Assembly: GCA_036244855.1 (NCBI GenBank)
Contig: BQKZ01002877.1
Span: forward strand, 53,327 to 64,013
DNA from: Temnopleurus reevesii
Taxonomy: Eukaryota; Echinodermata; Echinoidea; Temnopleuroida; Temnopleuridae
Direction: 5' to 3'
DNA length: 10,687 nucleotides
The position numbers and the translations under genes are program-made. How positions within the stretch are numbered: the stretch's first letter is position 1; each line of letters opens with the position of its first letter. Shown piece after piece: positions 1 through 7,764 of the stretch. The notes under the pieces were generated by a model, which saw only the letters and a list, made by a program, of their open reading frames with translations, made no database searches and was not told where the DNA came from.

Positions 1-457
1 CTCCCCAGGCCTTGATCCGCCCCCTCCCTGGATCTGCACCTGATTGATATCATGACAGTCCAGTCTTGAATCGAAATCAGACACTCATGTGAAAGAAAGT
101 CTTACCTTGTTCGATAAGTCCATATTCTTAAAAACATTTATGTCATTACTGCTTATGTTTTTTTTTCTCTCAATTTTGTTTTCTTTTTTATTACCAAAGT
201 TCATATCTTAATGTTCTCGTCCAAACTGCCATAGAGGGCGTGGCTATAATTTATGAATGTGTTGTGTGAAGTATGCAGATCAGCTGATGAACGTACGAGC
301 CGCCATCCGGTCTTCGAAGAGATGCAGAGCCTACCTGAAAAGATTGAGAATTCACACCCTTAATCAACGGTGTTTTCTGTTTCCCACTTTTCACAGTGGA
401 CCTGGTAATTGAGTAGACAATTTTGAAGGCTGCTGTTGTGTTCAAAATACCTGGATC
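1..457 (+). other. 5' flank / presumed 5' UTR of the phosphatase gene
   Basis: No coding sequence is supported here. A GC-box-like stretch (CCGCCCCCTCCC) lies near position 17 and a TATA-like CTATAATTTA near 242, but neither is strong enough to call a promoter. A good 3' splice-site consensus (a pyrimidine-rich run, then TTTTCACAG ending at 396) suggests that the 5' UTR may be spliced from an exon further upstream. In the frame of the gene there is a TGA at 410-412, so coding cannot begin before it. Reverse-strand ORFs here look like chance open frames. Confidence 0.45.
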
Positions 458-1082
458 ATGGTAATAATTGAAAATCCAACGCCAGTATGGAACGACCTGG
501 CGATTCCAATCGAGACGCTGCCGAACCTCAGACGGGTAGACTGCCGGGGCAAGCTCTATAGGTCCTCGCGCCAAGACCTCCTCAGTGGAGCAGACAGCGA
601 GAAGCTCAACAAACTTGGGATTCGATCAGTTGTTGATTTCCGATCCAAATCCGAATACAAAGCTGCGAATGGAGAGAAAATATTCGATCAAAACTCTCAT
701 ATTTTAGAAGTGATTGTTCCAAGGGGAAATAAATCCAAAAGAATTTGTGATGTCACCGCTAAACCTGCCAAAATAAAGCCGTCAAAAGCAGTCGCAAACA
801 AGGAAAAACCACCCATTTCGGATGGACAAGCATCAGAAAATTTGATTGCCAGGAAAAGGTTTCTCTTGAACTTTTTTAAATCTCATTTTATCTGGACAAT
901 TTTCAACAGAATACCGCTCTACAAGCGATTGTTTTCGCTCATCTACCTCTTTCTTGACCTAATATTCCGCACCCACTTCAGATATTTTGTCCGATATTTT
1001 GCCAAAGAGACGCTTAATCCTGCGGGATTGCTTGCAAGTTACATTGATATGGTGGAGATGAGTGGGACACAGATCTGTTTAG
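458..1082 (+). CDS. Phosphatase exon 1: N-terminal region and insertion
   Basis: Encodes residues 1-208 plus the first base of codon 209. The 5' splice site is TTAG|GTAAAC at 1083, chosen because reading through adds only 12 unrelated codons before a stop, and because phase 1 joins exon 2 to give Ala209 followed by LRILSDP, as expected just before the P-loop. The exon is long (625 nt) because it holds the whole region between the DFRS strand and the P-loop. Confidence 0.85.
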
Positions 1083-4000
1083 GTAAACTAATGAAAAAAA
1101 ATAACGTAGCAAGCATTTAGTTAGACCGATAAAACGGGTCTTTTTCGATCAGGATTTGCTCCGCTAAGGCTACCGCCTGGCTACGCATCCTTCCTCAATA
1201 GGGGGCACCACCAAAGGTCAGAAATCGTTTAAAAAAACCCTCTGTGAGAGTCAGATTTTTCTGTCTAGCATTTAGTAACTCAACTGTTTGTAGCAGAAAT
1301 GAACACGATGATAATTCATTTTAATCTTTATTCACTTTTAAACTTTCACATTTTAAATTATTTTTTAATCTTTTTTGTTTTCTTCCAATCATAATAAAAA
1401 TATTTGTTGAAAAGTATTCAATTAGACCTAATCAACAGGGTACATTTTGGAATCTTGCATTTGGTTATATATAAATCCACAGATTTAGAAAATATAAGCT
1501 ACCTGACACGTAACACAAATAAAATTGCCACAGTTGCCTTTGAATTTCACAAAATCTATGGATCAAATAACAAAAACAACTGTGAGCATTTATGTGTTAT
1601 AATATCATTTTGTTTGACATTTTAAAACATTCTCAGAAATTATGAAATCCGAATTTCCTGAAATTGCTGTTTTATCCGGACACCCATCCCTTCACGATAC
1701 CCCACAACTGGGAATAGAACTTCTGCTGTCTCAGCACAATATGTTGATAGTCCAAGAAAATTGGTGACAATAAATATTTAAATTTAATTCAATTTTTTTC
1801 TTCTTCATTTGTTTCCAGTGTAAATGTCATGTTCCAAAGTCAAATGGAATACTGAAAAGTATAGATAAAGGGAGAAAGGGAAAACTAAATTTCAAAATTC
1901 TGTGGAATTACCGGTATATAAAAATGAACCTATGAACTCATGGGTATCTATATCTGGATGGAGGATTTCAAAATTCTTGTTTCATGAGATGAGTTGCATA
2001 TTTCATGAATTTCTTCATCATTATTGTTGATATTAATACAAAGTACAAATGCAAATTTACCTTTATTTGATACATATTTTTGCAATATTGTAAGAGAGAA
2101 TTTTAGCACTTTATATTTTCAAATCGTCTGGACACCCAATCACCCATCCTATAGTGAAAATCCAATTACTGGACAGCATTGTATTACCGGACACGTATTG
2201 AAATCACGCACTGAAAGAAAAATGCACGCATGTTTAAGCGCAGCGAGTGTGGCAAATATGGAGTGTTTGGAATGATGATGAGATCTAAAAAAATTCATTT
2301 GTTTTTAATGAATGTAAATACCTGAAATATTTGGACAAAATTATTGATTGTGAAATTTCAAAGTGTCTGGTAACTAGATTTACCAGTCTACATTACACGC
2401 CTAATTTCTATAATCAATCTTCTATTTTCTATCACAGCCCTTCGTATCCTGTCAGACCCAGCCAATCTGCCAGCGTTGGTAAGCTGCGCCCATGGCAAGG
2501 ATCGAACAGGCATCGTAGTTGCAATGGTTCTCTCACTGCAGGGCAGATCAGACGATTACATCGCAGAGGAATACGCTCTGTCGGAAGTGAGTACACGTAG
2601 CTTACAACAGTTCAAGATAATTCATAGAGCAGACATATCCAGTTTCTTTAGTGTTCAAGATGCTATTGCATCGTTATTACCCTGGCTTTTGTCGGCGCCA
2701 TCCTATTACCAAAGCATTTCAAGGAGTAAATGCTCCTGCAAGGTATTCACCTCACCTGGGTTCAGTGCAGCACATGTGGATGAACTTCTTGCATAGGTGA
2801 GACTGGAACTGAGACCCTGCATGTATGGTGGAAAGGCAAAAGTCATGTCCTCTACAGCCCGACGCTTCTACTGAGAGTGCAAGTCGAAATTCATGGCTGC
2901 CTGCTATTACAGTCTAACCTCTTTATAACGAGGTCGTTGGGACCAGAGGAATTACCTCTTTATAATGAAACATTGTTATATCAGGGGCAAAATACAATAA
3001 AATACAAAGAGATGGGACCAGGAAATTAACCTTGTTATAATGAGAGATCGTTATATCAGTGCTCTTTATAACGAGGTTTGACTGTACTATAAGGCTCAGA
3101 TGATATGGTCCAGTGATCCAATTATGACTACATGTATCTGACTTAACTTTGATTTTCATGACATTTCTCATTCAATACTGATTATTCAATAGTGTGATCC
3201 ATTGTCCTGATTTTTATAGTGATTACAGGTAAGAAAGAATTCTGACTTGCCCTCTTCATTTGTATGACCCATCCCGTGACCCCAGCCACCAAGGGAATGA
3301 GTTTACAATTGGCTGATGCATACGTGTGTAGAATAACTGACATAAAACATACAGAGCAATCCAAACGTCTTTCCTTAACTGTTTTCACTATTTAGCTCAG
3401 AAGAAGGAAAATGGTACAGTATTTCAACTGTATTTTATAGTGATATACAGTGCAAGTAAAAAAAAATCTTTGGTGTTCGATCCCATAAACTTAAGATTTA
3501 TAGTGAGTGCAGTAAATCTGAATTTTATCAAAGTGGGATAGACCATATCTATTGTTCTGATAATTTATAGTGATAACAGATTAACCAAAGAAGTCTAATT
3601 GGGACTGGACTGTCATTTGCATTACCCACCATATGACGCTGGCCAGGGAATGTCCGGAAATGGTTAGTCATTTGCTTAAACATGGCTCCTGTTTGCTACA
3701 TACTATGATGCACAGGTGTGTGTTGCAATGACACAACTTTTGTGGCCAGATTTATGGTGCATTGTCTGGAAATTTGTCAAAATAGAGTCAAGTAATTGTC
3801 CGATTGTGCAACAAGGGAAAGACAGGGACTGTGGAATGCCTTTAAAGTGGAGGTACCACTTTTTGCACACATTTTCTGAAAAAAAGTGACATCGGGTGAG
3901 GGCTGCAACCCCCTTTCCCCCATTTGCTGTCCTATATGATAGGTAAATGGCTGTTTTGGATATTGTAACTCTTCTGCATTTAAATCGCAGCCTTTTAATG

Positions 4001-5988
4001 AGATAAAAAAGCAAACAGTGCCATTAGAGATTGTTCAAATTGTTCAAATCTCAACACCACCATGTAAGTCTCATACAGTGGGTGACTTCAAGTACGGTGT
4101 GCGGTGTTGGTGTTGGTGTTGAGAGAGCAGATCGGCCCGTGAACCGAGCTCCAACACCGTTGGTCAGTTTACAGAAGCGATACGATCGCTGTATCGATCG
4201 CCCAACACCAGCCACGATACCGAGTGACGTCACTCGCGCTCGCAGAAAGCCTCGCGAACGGCTCAACGATAAAATAATTTTGGGTCCGAAATTCTCAAAT
4301 TAATCTATTCTAATTCATACAAATCGTGCAATCTTTTTCAAAATCCAGAAGAAAAAATATTGCCTTCCAAAATAAAGTATTTGGTTTTAGTTTTCATTTG
4401 CAAGTTTTACCGGAAAGTTAATTTAACCACCGACATGTCACGAGTTTTCGGAGCAAAATTGCTACTGTTCTGTGTGGAAAACGAATGCATGATTTCAACA
4501 CCAACACCAACACCGAACCTGAAGTCGCAATTTTCCCGATCCCTAGGGGTTGGTGTTGAGAGATGGGAAAATTGCACGTGAATCGTCAACACCGACCGTG
4601 ATCCTCGGTTCAGCAGACGACATTCAACACCAGCAACCAACACGCGCGACCGGAAATACGTCAGAATCTTGCGAGGTCAATCCCAACACCGACAGACTTC
4701 AGGTTTGGTGTTGAGGCTGGTGTTGGTGTTGCTGCAACACCAACACCAGCGTTCAACACCGTACTTGAAGTCACCCAATGTAAAATCTTGGCATGGGAGG
4801 CATGTTATGGAAGTTTCCTATAGTGGCCACCTTCATTAGTTCTGTTCAGACAAAATGTGTGTTATTAAAGCTGTCTATAGAGCTGGAAGTCACCTGTCTA
4901 CAGTGGTCACTTTTTCTATTTTCTATGGGTGGTCACTATAGACAGGTTTTACATTGTATAAGAAAGACTTTGTTAGCTTGGAAGAAACCAATTACTTGGG
5001 ACCACAAAAATATGTTAGACTTCTGAGAAATTAGACTTAGGAGAGGTAAATAACTCAAGTTTCATATGATATCTTTAAAAGAATAAACTTGCAAAATTAT
5101 TTTTGACTATTAAAGACATGTTTGACTTAAACAGAGTTGACTGTATATTACTATGTTCATTGTTTTCATATCAGATTGGGCTGGATCCTATCAGATCAAG
5201 AGTTCATCAGGAGATTGTCGGGCGTACCAACATGGATGAGTCTTTCACCCATGCTAGGAGAGAGACCATGGACGGCTTACTACAGTATTTACATGATACG
5301 TAAGTCATGTCTTATTGTCAAATAAAGGATCTCTTTTGTGCAGAGTGCTACAGACCCACTTGCCTGAATACCTGGGGCAATAAAATTGAGCCATCGGGCA
5401 AGTAAATGAAATTGTCACTTTCCCCTACATGCAAGAGGCCATATTCAGGATATTGTTGATCGATATGCGTCTAGAGATGAATGAGGTTTATTTCATTAAA
5501 ATCGGTCAACCCAATCGAATGTTACAACTCTTTTGTGTTGAGGAATGTCAGATCAAAGTTTTGGCATGTTTTGTGTTACCTAAACTGAAATTGGAATAAA
5601 GGAGAAAGTCAAATATGCAAAAAGTTGCAAATTTAATGGCCATATATCAGCTATTGACTTTTCCTGTTCAATGTTGTTTCACTGTCAATTTTCTGTTTGA
5701 AAAAAATAACAGTGCATTCTGCTACCTGTCACTTTTGTCTGTCTGTGATTGCATAATCAAATAAAAAATGCAATATCATTGTATAAATGAAAAAAAAACA
5801 ACTTGACACAATGATATCAAACTTGATTATAAGCATAAAGTTACTATAAAGTTACTTCATTTGCAGCACTTTTTAGGAGTTTATTGTTTTGTCCTTTTCA
5901 CAGATATGGCAGTGTTCCAAACTACATGGAATCCATTGGATTTAACAGAGAGGATCAAGAGAAGTTATTGGAAGTTCTCCAGGATTGA
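458..5988 (+). CDS. Tyrosine/dual-specificity protein phosphatase, Y_phosphatase3-type (four exons, 327 aa)
   Basis: Predicted join of 458-1082, 2438-2586, 5175-5299 and 5904-5988 gives 984 nt and 327 residues. The family uses a cysteine phosphatase mechanism and hydrolyses phosphotyrosine, and in some bacterial members phosphoserine or phosphoinositides; the substrate here is unknown. Visible: GKLYRSSRQDLL (residues 31-42), GIRSVVDFRS (54-63, equivalent to the family's DLRS strand), and the P-loop CAHGKDRTG (225-233) with nucleophile Cys225, Lys229, Asp230 and Arg231. Then come the family-typical EEYALSEIGL (252-261), RRETM (286-290) and YGSVPNYMESIGF (301-313). Ser224 stands where most members have His. 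Residues about 86-134 form a Lys-rich linker and 135-180 a strongly hydrophobic/aromatic stretch with interspersed Arg/Lys, which might associate with membranes. The start ATG has an optimal context (A at -3, G at +4), is the first in-frame Met after TGA 410-412, and gives a plausible N-terminus. Exon structure is inferred; no transcript was seen. Confidence 0.87.
1083..2437 (+). other. Intron 1 of the phosphatase gene (1355 bp)
   Basis: AT-rich, without a supported gene; short open frames at 1404-1625 and 2024-2275 have no recognisable domain and intron-like composition. A GC-richer patch near 1150-1210 (CCGCTAAGGCTACC then GCCTGGCTACG) stands out from the surroundings and may be a repeat relic. 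A motif of the form YYGGACA recurs at 1675, 2127, 2168 and 2186. Confidence 0.8.
2438..2586 (+). CDS. Phosphatase exon 2: catalytic P-loop
   Basis: Encodes residues 209-258. The acceptor is TTTTCTATCACAG|CC and the donor GAA|GTGAGT, both close to consensus. The 149-nt exon carries the P-loop and its following helix (IVVAMVLSLQG). It ends in phase 0 after ALSE, and exon 3 resumes with IGLDP, matching the continuous family motif. Translation beyond 2586 stays open for 69 more codons into the intron, but those codons do not resemble the family. Confidence 0.88.
2910..3084. mobile_element. pogo/Tigger-like MITE, 175 bp
   Basis: The left end starts CAGTCTAACCTCTTTATAA and the reverse complement of the right end starts CAGTCAAACCTCGTTATAA, 17 of the first 20 bases identical. 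A TA dinucleotide flanks each side (2908-2909 and 3085-3086), as expected for TA target-site duplication in the Tc1/mariner-pogo superfamily, whose ends commonly begin CAGT. Internal TTATAATGA and GTTATATCAG motifs repeat the terminal theme. There is no transposase, so it is non-autonomous and would rely on an enzyme encoded elsewhere. It sits in intron 2 and does not touch the splice sites. Confidence 0.8.
3201..3652 (+). repeat. Diverged direct duplication with four TTTATAGTGA motifs
   Basis: The block at 3201-3300 resembles the block at 3551-3652. Shared in order are ATTGTYCTGAT, TTTATAGTGATNACAG, a TCATTTG(T/C)AT segment, a CCC(A)YC..TGAC segment and CCAAGGGAATG/CCAGGGAATG. The decamer TTTATAGTGA occurs exactly at 3213, 3434, 3497 and 3564. 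The middle two copies share less flanking sequence. This may be a degraded tandem repeat or subterminal repeats of a decayed element; no ends or target duplication were found. Confidence 0.55.
4076..4780. mobile_element. Non-autonomous TA-flanked TIR element (705 bp), heptamer-rich
   Basis: The first 25 bases (CAGTGGGTGACTTCAAGTAC..., 4076-4100) and the reverse complement of the last 25 (4756-4780) match at 24 positions. TA flanks both ends (4074-4075 and 4781-4782), consistent with a Tc1/mariner-type TA target duplication. No transposase is encoded. The interior carries 18 copies of GGTGTTG or its complement CAACACC, some in 6-bp-period runs, an 11-bp inverted repeat (GCAATTTTCCC at 4527-4537 against 4565-4575), and a palindromic TGACGTCA near 4225. 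The near-identical ends suggest a fairly recent insertion. I cannot assign a named family. Confidence 0.8.
4707..4760. repeat. Near-perfect terminal hairpin inside the TIR element
   Basis: GGTGTTGAGGCTGGTGTTGG... (4707-4731) pairs with 4735-4760 over about 25 bp, with one base skipped and one further position unmatched near the GCTGG block. The loop is only CTG (4732-4734). The hairpin ends next to the right terminal repeat. It could fold in single-stranded DNA or in the pre-mRNA of intron 2. Confidence 0.75.
4811..4958. mobile_element. Degenerate CTATAGTGRCCAC inverted-repeat element
   Basis: CCTATAGTGGCCACC at 4818-4832 and its inverse counterpart GTGGTCACTATAGACAGG at 4929-4946 bracket the block. 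Inside, CTGTCTATAG (4871) and CCTGTCTACAGTGGTCAC (4893-4910) repeat the same theme; the latter matches the inverse of 4929-4946 at 15 of 18 bases. The right edge reads ACAGGTTTTACATTGTA, similar to a pogo-type CAGT..AACCTGTCTATA end with TA. The left boundary is eroded. It lies only about 30 bp from the 705-bp element. Confidence 0.45.
5175..5299 (+). CDS. Phosphatase exon 3: C-terminal helical segment
   Basis: Encodes residues 259-299 and two bases of codon 300. The acceptor is TTGTTTTCATATCAG|ATT and the donor GATAC|GTAAGT. It holds the family-typical pattern of a variable helix, then a T(x)5-ARRETM motif and a helix leading to the YGS turn. Spacing and content agree with the C-terminal half of Y_phosphatase3 proteins. 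Confidence 0.85.
5300..5903 (+). other. Intron 3 of the phosphatase gene (604 bp)
   Basis: Bounded by GTAAGT and TTTTCACAG. No gene inside. An imperfect inverted repeat (ATATCATTGT near 5772 against ACAATGATAT near 5808) could form an AT-rich hairpin; it is short and I attach no function to it. Confidence 0.8.
5904..5988 (+). CDS. Phosphatase exon 4: C-terminus and stop
   Basis: Completes Thr300 and encodes residues 301-327 (YGSVPNYMESIGF, then a charged helix ending LLEVLQD), followed by TGA at 5986-5988. The acceptor is GTCCTTTTCACAG|A. The segment matches the family's usual last helix pair (YGSVxxYLxxIGF), so the protein appears complete at its C-terminus. Confidence 0.85.
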
Positions 5989-6294
5989 GCTCAATAACTC
6001 TTTCCACTTTGATGCGGAGTCGGAGACAAAAAGACGTAAATCCAACGTAGTCATTATTTTTAGAAAATGTGTTTTGATTTTGGTTCACAATTCCAAATTT
6101 AGAATAAAAAGGACAAGTTAGTTCCTTTATGACAGTAAACATTTGGTGCAATTACCGTATTAGAAAGGTCACATTTTTCTTAACTTTTTGATAACAAAAT
6201 CTCTTCTTTTGTCATTTTAAAATTGATTTACTGTAAGTCTTTGTGCCACTGTACACTAGACCCTTGTGTAGGTAGATGAGATTTTGAGGTAATT
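5989..6294 (+). other. 3' UTR / 3' flank of the phosphatase gene
   Basis: AT-rich sequence after the TGA. Open frames at 5861-6121 (+) and 5942-6151 (-) overlap exon 4 in other frames and are shadows. Apart from the candidate AATAAA I see no structured element. Confidence 0.5.
6103..6108 (+). promoter_or_regulatory. Candidate poly(A) signal AATAAA
   Basis: First AATAAA after the stop codon, 115 bp downstream on the gene strand. Further copies occur at 6407-6412 and near 6515. No clear GU-rich element follows within 30 bases, so the true 3' end is uncertain. Confidence 0.4.
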
Positions 6295-6951
6295 AGACAA
6301 TAGTGCAGCCAAATTTGGTTTGGGTGCAATAACTATATTTGTCACTGTGACCCGAATTATCAAGATATTAAGCTAAATGGTCTTCCCAAAGTCCACACTG
6401 TGGTGGAATAAAATATTCTAATTGCTTTTGGGGTCAACGCAATGGGTCAATCATCAATTCAGACAATCTGCGTCTTTGAAGAAGCATTAGCTCTGTGTCT
6501 GCCGTGAAGTCGACAAATAAATTAGACAAACGCCTCAACTGAAATTATATGCTGGATTTATTGATTCAGATTATCTTTCATCTTCACAAATGAATCTCAT
6601 CGTGTATCTCATCAAATTCCCAGCAAATTCCCGGTAAATTCAGTGAATTCCTTGTTAATTCCGTGAAAGCTGAAAAGAAAGGCAAAGATAAAGGGGTCAT
6701 AAGTACGTGCTGAGTGAACACATGAAAAAATACGTTACGACATGCAAGAATACCTTATCTTACATAAAATTCATAGTTCCCTCCAGGCTTATGATCTGAA
6801 CTTTATCTTTCTCTATCAAACTCAGCTTCAATAAACTGTGCCATGCTTTGGTCTATGTCAAGATTGCTGCTAATCACAATGTTTCATTTGATGACTCAGG
6901 TCAGCCATTTTGGAGGGCAATACAAAGAAATACATGAAACAAGGAAAATAG
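6295..6951 (+). repeat. Tandem duplication, copy 1 (with 338-bp insertion)
   Basis: Matches 6952-7508. Segment A is 6301-6497 and segment B 6836-6951, ending ...GGAAAATAG. Exact shared words with copy 2 include AATTGCTTTTGGGGTC (6420-6435 and 7060-7075) and CAATCATCAATTCAGAC (6448-6464 and 7088-7104). No coding potential is seen. The unit may be an unrecognised repeat family. Confidence 0.7.
6498..6835. mobile_element. Insertion within duplication copy 1, flanked by CTGTG
   Basis: Absent from copy 2, where segment A runs straight into CTGTGCCATTCTTTGG. In copy 1, CTGTG occurs on both sides (6493-6497 and 6836-6840), a 5-bp target duplication. The insert begins TCTGCCGTGAAG and ends CTTCAATAAA. 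It contains a short run of AAATTCCC-like repeats near 6613-6662. No terminal inverted repeats are evident, so class is unknown. Confidence 0.5.
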
Positions 6952-7508
6952 TTTTGGCACCATTATGTTTGTTAGGAAGGGCACATTTGGTTGGGGGCAA
7001 TTATATTTAGCTTTGTGACCTGTATGATCTCTACATTTTTTGTGTTGCAAATATATTTAAATTGCTTTTGGGGTCGATGCAATTAGCCAATCATCAATTC
7101 AGACGATCTAGGTCCTTGGAGAAGCATTAGGTCTGTGCCATTCTTTGGTCTAAATTGATATTACTGCTTATCACAATGGTCAGAATAAGCCAGGAGTCGG
7201 TTTAAATTTAAGCTTTGATGCACTTGATTGGCATAAATATTCAGAATTGAATGAGAATCGCCTTTAAATCTAAATTCATCATCACTTGATTTCCACATAA
7301 GCGCATTGATTGAACCACTTTTATATGCATGCTAAATACTGCGCACTATTCCTTAAATTGTCCCATGCCATGGTTTAAACCAGCTTTAGACCATGGTCTA
7401 AAAATAAACCACATTTGTGAATTCTTGCCAATGTTTCATTGAATGTCTCAGTCAGCTATTCTGAAGGGCAAGACAAAGAAATATTCTGACATGAAACTAG
7501 GAAAATAG
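6952..7508 (+). repeat. Tandem duplication, copy 2 (with 250-bp insertion)
   Basis: Segment A' is 6958-7140; segment B' is split into 7133-7178 and 7429-7508, matching 6836-6951 (shared features: CTGTGCCAT.CTTTGGTCTA, TCACAATG, TTTCATT.GA.G.CTCAG, CAAAGAAATA, and a final GGAAAATAG). Divergence from copy 1 is substantial, so the duplication is old. Confidence 0.7.
7179..7428. mobile_element. Insertion within duplication copy 2, flanked by CAATG
   Basis: Interrupts segment B relative to copy 1. CAATG stands at 7174-7178 and again at 7429-7433, a likely 5-bp target duplication. The insert contains the perfect palindrome TGGTTTAAACCA (7371-7382) and a nearby CCATGGTCTAAA variant. No coding sequence or clear terminal repeats, so the element class is not determined. 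Confidence 0.5.
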
Positions 7509-7718
7509 TGAATTGTAATAGGCTGATCCACAGTGGTCGATTGAAGAGATGCCAAAAGCTTTAAAAGCTAAGTTTATCTATTCATTTTTTTCACTTTAGT
7601 TTAACAGGATATTCCCAGGCCACAAGTAATCAAGGCACTGTTTTTTTCCAGGGGCCCTCTTTATTGAGAAAACTATGCTGATTCACAGTTTTTCAATTGA
7701 AAAATTAATTTGTGGTCA
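7509..7718. other. Intergenic sequence, nothing recognised
   Basis: AT-rich stretch between the duplicated blocks and the T/G homopolymer. No gene, repeat or structured element that I can support. Confidence 0.4.
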
Positions 7719-7745
7719 TTTTTTTTTTTTTGGGGGGGGGGGGGG
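7719..7745. repeat. T13G14 homopolymer junction
   Basis: Thirteen T (7719-7731) are followed directly by fourteen G (7732-7745). Such runs are unstable, so the length in the assembly may be inexact. The open frames that cross it (7712-7954 and its reverse) are artefacts of the low-complexity sequence. Confidence 0.95.
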
Positions 7746-7764
7746 ATGAAATAAGTTTATTCCT

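Larger units (their letters stand above)
2587..5174 (+). other. Intron 2 of the phosphatase gene (2588 bp), transposon-rich
   Basis: Bounded by GTGAGT and a pyrimidine-rich ...CATATCAG. It contains at least two inverted-repeat elements with TA flanks and two further repeat blocks, listed separately. Stretches 2797-2909, 3653-4050 and 4960-5174 show no gene or repeat that I can name. Open frames on both strands at 4031-4303, 4051-4266 and 4360-4643 lie within the heptamer-rich element and are by-products of its GGTGTTG repeats. Confidence 0.8.

Noticed and set aside
251..574. Reverse-strand open frame of 107 codons upstream of the gene
   Set aside because: It overlaps exon 1 on the opposite strand, has no recognisable domain, and is explained as a shadow of the coding exon.
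1404..1625. Open frame in intron 1
   Set aside because: AT-rich and low in information, no domain, no splice context; chance open frame.
2331..2600. Alternative frame across exon 2
   Set aside because: It is the +1 shadow of the P-loop exon; the real frame contains CAHGKDRTG and joins exons 1 and 3 in phase.
3460..3490. GTTCGATCCC resembling a tRNA/SINE B box
   Set aside because: No A box or cloverleaf arms at the right distance and no SINE tail were found.
4031..4643. Open frames on both strands rich in Thr-Pro or Gly-Val repeats
   Set aside because: They arise from the CAACACC/GGTGTTG repeats of the TIR element, which read open in several frames; no transposase motif is present.
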